Assembly (NCBI GenBank): GCA_030431825.1
Contig: JAUIIJ010000012.1
Coordinates: forward strand, 39,170-103,169
DNA from: Alphaproteobacteria bacterium
Lineage (GTDB): Bacteria; Pseudomonadota; Alphaproteobacteria; Rhodobacterales; Rhodobacteraceae
Direction: 5' to 3'
Length of the DNA: 64,000 nt
Shown here: positions 61,610 through 64,000 of the stretch, piece by piece
Layout: each line of letters starts with the position of its first letter
Numbering within the stretch: the first letter of the stretch is position 1
The notes under the pieces: model-generated
What the model saw: only the letters and a program-made list of their open reading frames with translations
The model's database searches: none
What the model was told of the DNA's origin: nothing
Position numbers and translations under genes: made by a program

Positions 61610-62260
61610 ATGCGTGCCACCGATCTGCTGCAACACTCCGTTCAAGACGACTGGAACGCGGCGACCGATCATCCGTTCTGCAAGGCGCTAGCCGACGGAT
61701 CGCTGTCGCAAGACAGGATGCGCTGGTATCTCGTTCAGGATTACAAGTTCATTGACCAATTCGTAAGGTTGCTCGCCACCGCCATCGCGCATGCGCCGAC
61801 ACTGGCCGACGGCGTGCCGGCGGCGCAGTTTCTCGGGCTGGTGACAAGCGACGAAAACACCTATTTCCTGCGCAGCTTCGAAGCGTTGCGGGTATCCGAA
61901 GACGACCGCAATGCGCCCGCCGCGCCCGCCACCCGCGCGTTTCAGACACTGATGACCAAGGCGCGGCTCTCGGGGCGGTACGAACAGATGCTCGCGGTGC
62001 TCGTGGTCGCCGAATGGAGCTATCTCACATGGGCAACGCGCTATGCCAACTACGACCCGGAACTGCCCTTCTGGTTTTCCGAATGGATCGACCTGCACAG
62101 CGGTGAAGGATTTGACGCCGTCGTGGCCTATCTCCGCGGCCAGCTCGACAGCATCTGGCCGGAGCTGGACGATCAACAAAGGGCAGACGCCACCGCGATG
62201 TTCCAACAGGCCGTGGCCTGCGAACGGGCCTTTTTCGACGCGGCGTGGGAACGCGGATAA
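61610..62260 (+). CDS. Second TenA family protein lacking the catalytic cysteine (TenA_E type)
   Basis: 216 residues. The TenA/THI-4 fold is clear: HPFCKALADGSLSQDRMRWYL, then VQDYKFIDQF (pyrimidine-site Asp44). The place of the nucleophile reads LVVAEWSYLTWA: no cysteine, with Glu135 nearby, the pattern of TenA_E proteins. Plant TenA_E enzymes deformylate formylaminopyrimidine and hydrolyse aminopyrimidine (established for plants). Here it could perform the first salvage step before the cysteine-type TenA at 59447. It is the last gene of the operon, 11 bases after thiX. Confidence 0.85.
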   Translation: MRATDLLQHSVQDDWNAATDHPFCKALADGSLSQDRMRWYLVQDYKFIDQFVRLLATAIAHAPTLADGVPAAQFLGLVTSDENTYFLRSFEALRVSEDDRNAPAAPATRAFQTLMTKARLSGRYEQMLAVLVVAEWSYLTWATRYANYDPELPFWFSEWIDLHSGEGFDAVVAYLRGQLDSIWPELDDQQRADATAMFQQAVACERAFFDAAWERG

Positions 62261-62543
62261 CAAGTGTAATCTCAGACCATCCGAGACTGACCTCTCTGAT
62301 CTGATCCGACGCGAGCTTTGACGACAGGGACGAGCTTGCCGGCGGCGGCCCGATAGACAGGAAGGACAGCCAGAAGACATGGGTGATCGCGTCCGGCGAA
62401 AAACCGTCGCGGCGACAGAAGCCAGCATCGGTCATGCAGCCGTATCGAACCTCACATTCAATCGACGGTGCCTGACAGGTCCACTCCACGGTCAAGATCG
62501 ATACAGCCGACGAATTGTCCGAGCGACAGAATGTCCCGCTTGC
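62261..62543. other. 283-bp gap between the thiamine operon and the permease gene
   Basis: No gene with a ribosome binding site or family signature was found. Short open frames on either strand run out of the flanking genes and do not look like proteins. No intrinsic terminator with a U-tract is visible after the thiamine operon, which is unusual for so long an operon. Nearness to the IS110 element makes an old rearrangement scar possible, but nothing proves it. Confidence 0.5.
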
Positions 62544-63608
62544 CTATGTCTCAACGAGGCTTTCGTCCTCTGCGCCGAGGAAAAGGCCGATCTTTCTGGT
62601 TGAGGGGAAATGATCGAGAATGATCTTGGCGGATGCCAGGATCGGAACCGCGACAACCATGCCGATGACCGACCAGATCCAGGCAAAGAACGCGACTGCT
62701 GCAAAAACGATCGTTGGATTCAGCTTCAGCCTTCCCGAGATCACATAAGGCGTCACGAATTGCCCCTCTATCCCAGACAGCGCCATGTATCCGCCCAGGG
62801 CCAGGAATGCCGCCCAGAAATCGCCAAAGGCGCTATAGCTGGTCAAGGCCATGAGACACGCGCCAGCGATTGCTCCGAGATAAGGTATGAAGTTGAAGGA
62901 AAAACCGATCAGGGCGAACAGCAGGGGATTGGGGATACCCAGAGCCCAGGCAAGCAATCCGATCGACAACCCGAGACCGGCGTTTATCAGGCTGATGCCC
63001 GCAAGATAAACGGCAAGGCGGTCCACGACTTCATTTACCACCCGCACCGCGACCCTCTTGTCTTCGAGGCTCGGCAGGACCGAAACAAACTTTCTCACAA
63101 AACTCCGGCCCGAGGCGATCAGGAACAGCAGCATGACCAGGGTAAAGATCAACTGTCCGGCGAGTGACGGCGCGATCGACGCGATACGAAAGACGATGCC
63201 CTGGTCTTCTTTCACCCGGACCTCGAGCGCGGTGCCGTCATCGTCGCTCAGCGCCTCAACCGTTGCATCTGCCGCGTCCTGGAGCCTGTCGAACACCCCA
63301 CCCGCGCTATTGGCGAGATCATATCGCAGGCGATTGAGCATGGCGGGCAGATCGTTGATCAGCTCGGTAAGCGGCGTGACCAGCGAGAACATGACGAAGA
63401 TGATGATACATGCGAGACCGATGACGACGAAAATCGCGGTGATGATGCTGGGAACGCCCAGTCTTGAGAGCCGGCGCTCAAGCGGCATGCTGGCAAGATA
63501 CCCCAAAAGCGCCGCCGTCATCGGGATCAGGAACCCTGATGCCCAGTTCAGAAAGAAGATCGAGGCGTAGATAAACAGCCCGATCAAAGGCCATCGCGTG
63601 GCGTGCAT
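62544..63608 (-). CDS. AI-2E family transporter (PerM/TqsA family)
   Basis: 354 residues with about eight membrane helices. The N-terminal helices (about 5-45) are followed by a long soluble segment (90-140) and a conserved C-terminal bundle with NFIPYLGAIAGACLMAL (about 238-254) and GQFVTPYVISGRLKLNPTIVF (about 285-305), seen as VTPYVISGRLKLNP. The family includes AI-2 exporters and Na+/H+ antiporters, so the substrate is uncertain. It is convergent with the thiamine operon. The upstream region up to the IS110 transposase contains its promoter. Confidence 0.88.
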   Translation of the reverse strand: MHATRWPLIGLFIYASIFFLNWASGFLIPMTAALLGYLASMPLERRLSRLGVPSIITAIFVVIGLACIIIFVMFSLVTPLTELINDLPAMLNRLRYDLANSAGGVFDRLQDAADATVEALSDDDGTALEVRVKEDQGIVFRIASIAPSLAGQLIFTLVMLLFLIASGRSFVRKFVSVLPSLEDKRVAVRVVNEVVDRLAVYLAGISLINAGLGLSIGLLAWALGIPNPLLFALIGFSFNFIPYLGAIAGACLMALTSYSAFGDFWAAFLALGGYMALSGIEGQFVTPYVISGRLKLNPTIVFAAVAFFAWIWSVIGMVVAVPILASAKIILDHFPSTRKIGLFLGAEDESLVET

Positions 63609-63810
63609 GGTACAAATCCTTGGCCGAGCGCTCCCGACGACGGAACGCTCGCATCAAATTTGGAAAACACCCCGTCCCATCCGGGGCAACTCACGTTTAC
63701 AGTCGTCTTAGACGTTCAGAATTTACTCTTCAAGAAACAGTGCTGTCGCCGGCGTGCACATTTTCGTAGATCGCCTTGCAGGCCGTTCTTGCGTGTTGTT
63801 CGGATAATGC
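63609..63810. other. Non-coding region between AI-2E permease and the IS110 leader
   Basis: This is the AI-2E permease upstream region and, at an unknown point, the left boundary of the IS110 element. No start codon with ribosome binding site, no RNA gene and no terminator were recognised. Together with the leader repeats it makes a 324-base stretch without a gene. Confidence 0.5.
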
Positions 63811-63914
63811 GACCATCCCGGCGGCATCCGTTTGCAAAGGTAGGTCTGCGATGAGCCTTGATGATGTGACCGCCCCCCGACGGCATCGATGTGCCAAGGT
63901 GGGTCTGCGATGAT
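63811..63914 (+). repeat. Tandem imperfect repeat in the IS110 leader
   Basis: Copy 1 (63811-63855) and copy 2 (63868-63914) share GACC, GGCATC, the AAGGT-GGTCTGCGATGA block (AAGGTAGGTCTGCGATGA versus AAGGTGGGTCTGCGATGA). The period is 57-59 bases. The internal segment between GGCATC and AAGG differs (CGTTTGCA versus GATGTGCC). Copy 2 contains a small stem GGCA/TGCC (63882-63895). Confidence 0.75.
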
Positions 63915-63932
63915 CCACAAAGGAGGGCGGTC
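63868..63932 (+). promoter_or_regulatory. Hairpin covering the transposase ribosome binding site
   Basis: GACCGCCCCCC (63868-63878) pairs with GGAGGGCGGTC (63922-63932) with a single mismatch. The 3' arm contains the transposase AGGAGGG site. Folding would hide it and limit transposase translation, or form a stable base for a leader RNA. Confidence 0.6.
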
Positions 63933-64000
63933 ATGTCGAAGATTATCACGGTCGGGTTCGATCTGGCGAAGAATGTGTTTCAGGTTCACGGGGCAGATGG
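63933..64000 (+). CDS. IS110-family transposase, 3' partial
   Basis: Only 22 residues are in the window: MSKIITVGFDLAKNVFQVHG begins the DEDD (RuvC-like) catalytic domain of IS110 transposases, and the Asp in GFDLAK is the first catalytic acid. AGGAGGG lies six bases upstream of the ATG, inside a hairpin arm. The product would insert and excise the element through a circular intermediate. Element length and integrity cannot be judged because the window ends here. Confidence 0.9.
   Translation, partial: MSKIITVGFDLAKNVFQVHGAD

Noticed and set aside
63811..63914. CRISPR array
   Set aside because: Only two imperfect copies, with divergent interior and unequal spacing, directly before an IS110 transposase. 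No cas genes.

Overview
GC-rich alphaproteobacterial chromosome, most likely a marine Rhodobacteraceae (Roseobacter-type) bacterium. The evidence is gene content: a fbc-type petABC operon for cytochrome bc1, a PetP/PetR-like regulator pair next to ilvE, an ald gene with a divergent Lrp-type regulator, and a liv-type ABC transporter embedded between two acyl-CoA ligases. The intergenic repeat at 14603-14665 also has the look of the GC-rich intergenic elements I associate with this family. No species can be named from the sequence alone.

Layout. 1-1165: end of an acyl-CoA synthetase and a crotonase. 1175-2737: a methyltransferase and an SDR protein. 2738-6722 (minus): an isoprenoid block, HDAC-like protein-xseB-ispA-dxs. 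6771-9006: PetR-like and MarR/PetP-like regulators, then divergent ilvE. 9120-14538: PhoD phosphatase, a FAS1/RTX protein, a DMT exporter and aroC. 14710-18027: TPP riboswitch and thiBPQ thiamine importer. 18127-19410: PaiB-like protein and a GST. 19618-22366: petABC, closed by a clear terminator. 22560-31130: tpiA, tal, an MDR oxidoreductase, an SH3 protein, a D-glycerate-type dehydrogenase, thpR, gamma-glutamyltransferase and a FAD-linked D-lactate/glycolate oxidase. 31257-37765: dadA, an Fe(3+)-binding protein, a cyclase-FHA fusion, a COG0523 GTPase and an Fe(3+) permease. 37870-46727 (minus): acyl-CoA synthetase-livG-livH-small membrane protein-livM-livK-livF-PaaK-like ligase. 46979-49548: hybrid histidine kinase and response regulator. 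49603-53811: WGR protein, Lrp/ald pair, tRNA-Met, MscS, MscL, YtoQ.

54020-62260 is the most coherent system: a second TPP riboswitch followed by eleven tightly packed genes, thiD-thiO-thiS-thiG-thiE-thiF-thiY-tenA-thiZ-thiX-tenA(2). It combines thiazole synthesis, HMP phosphorylation and coupling, a pyrimidine-type ABC importer, and two different TenA proteins: one with the catalytic cysteine and one without. No thiC is present here. The arrangement suggests import and two-step salvage of degraded thiamine pyrimidine. ThiF in this operon lacks both zinc-binding cysteine pairs and ends in a rhodanese-like tail.

The window ends with an AI-2E family permease and the first 68 bases of an IS110-family transposase. 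The transposase leader contains a tandem imperfect repeat and a hairpin that covers the ribosome binding site. This leader is a candidate for the bridge-RNA locus known from IS110 elements.
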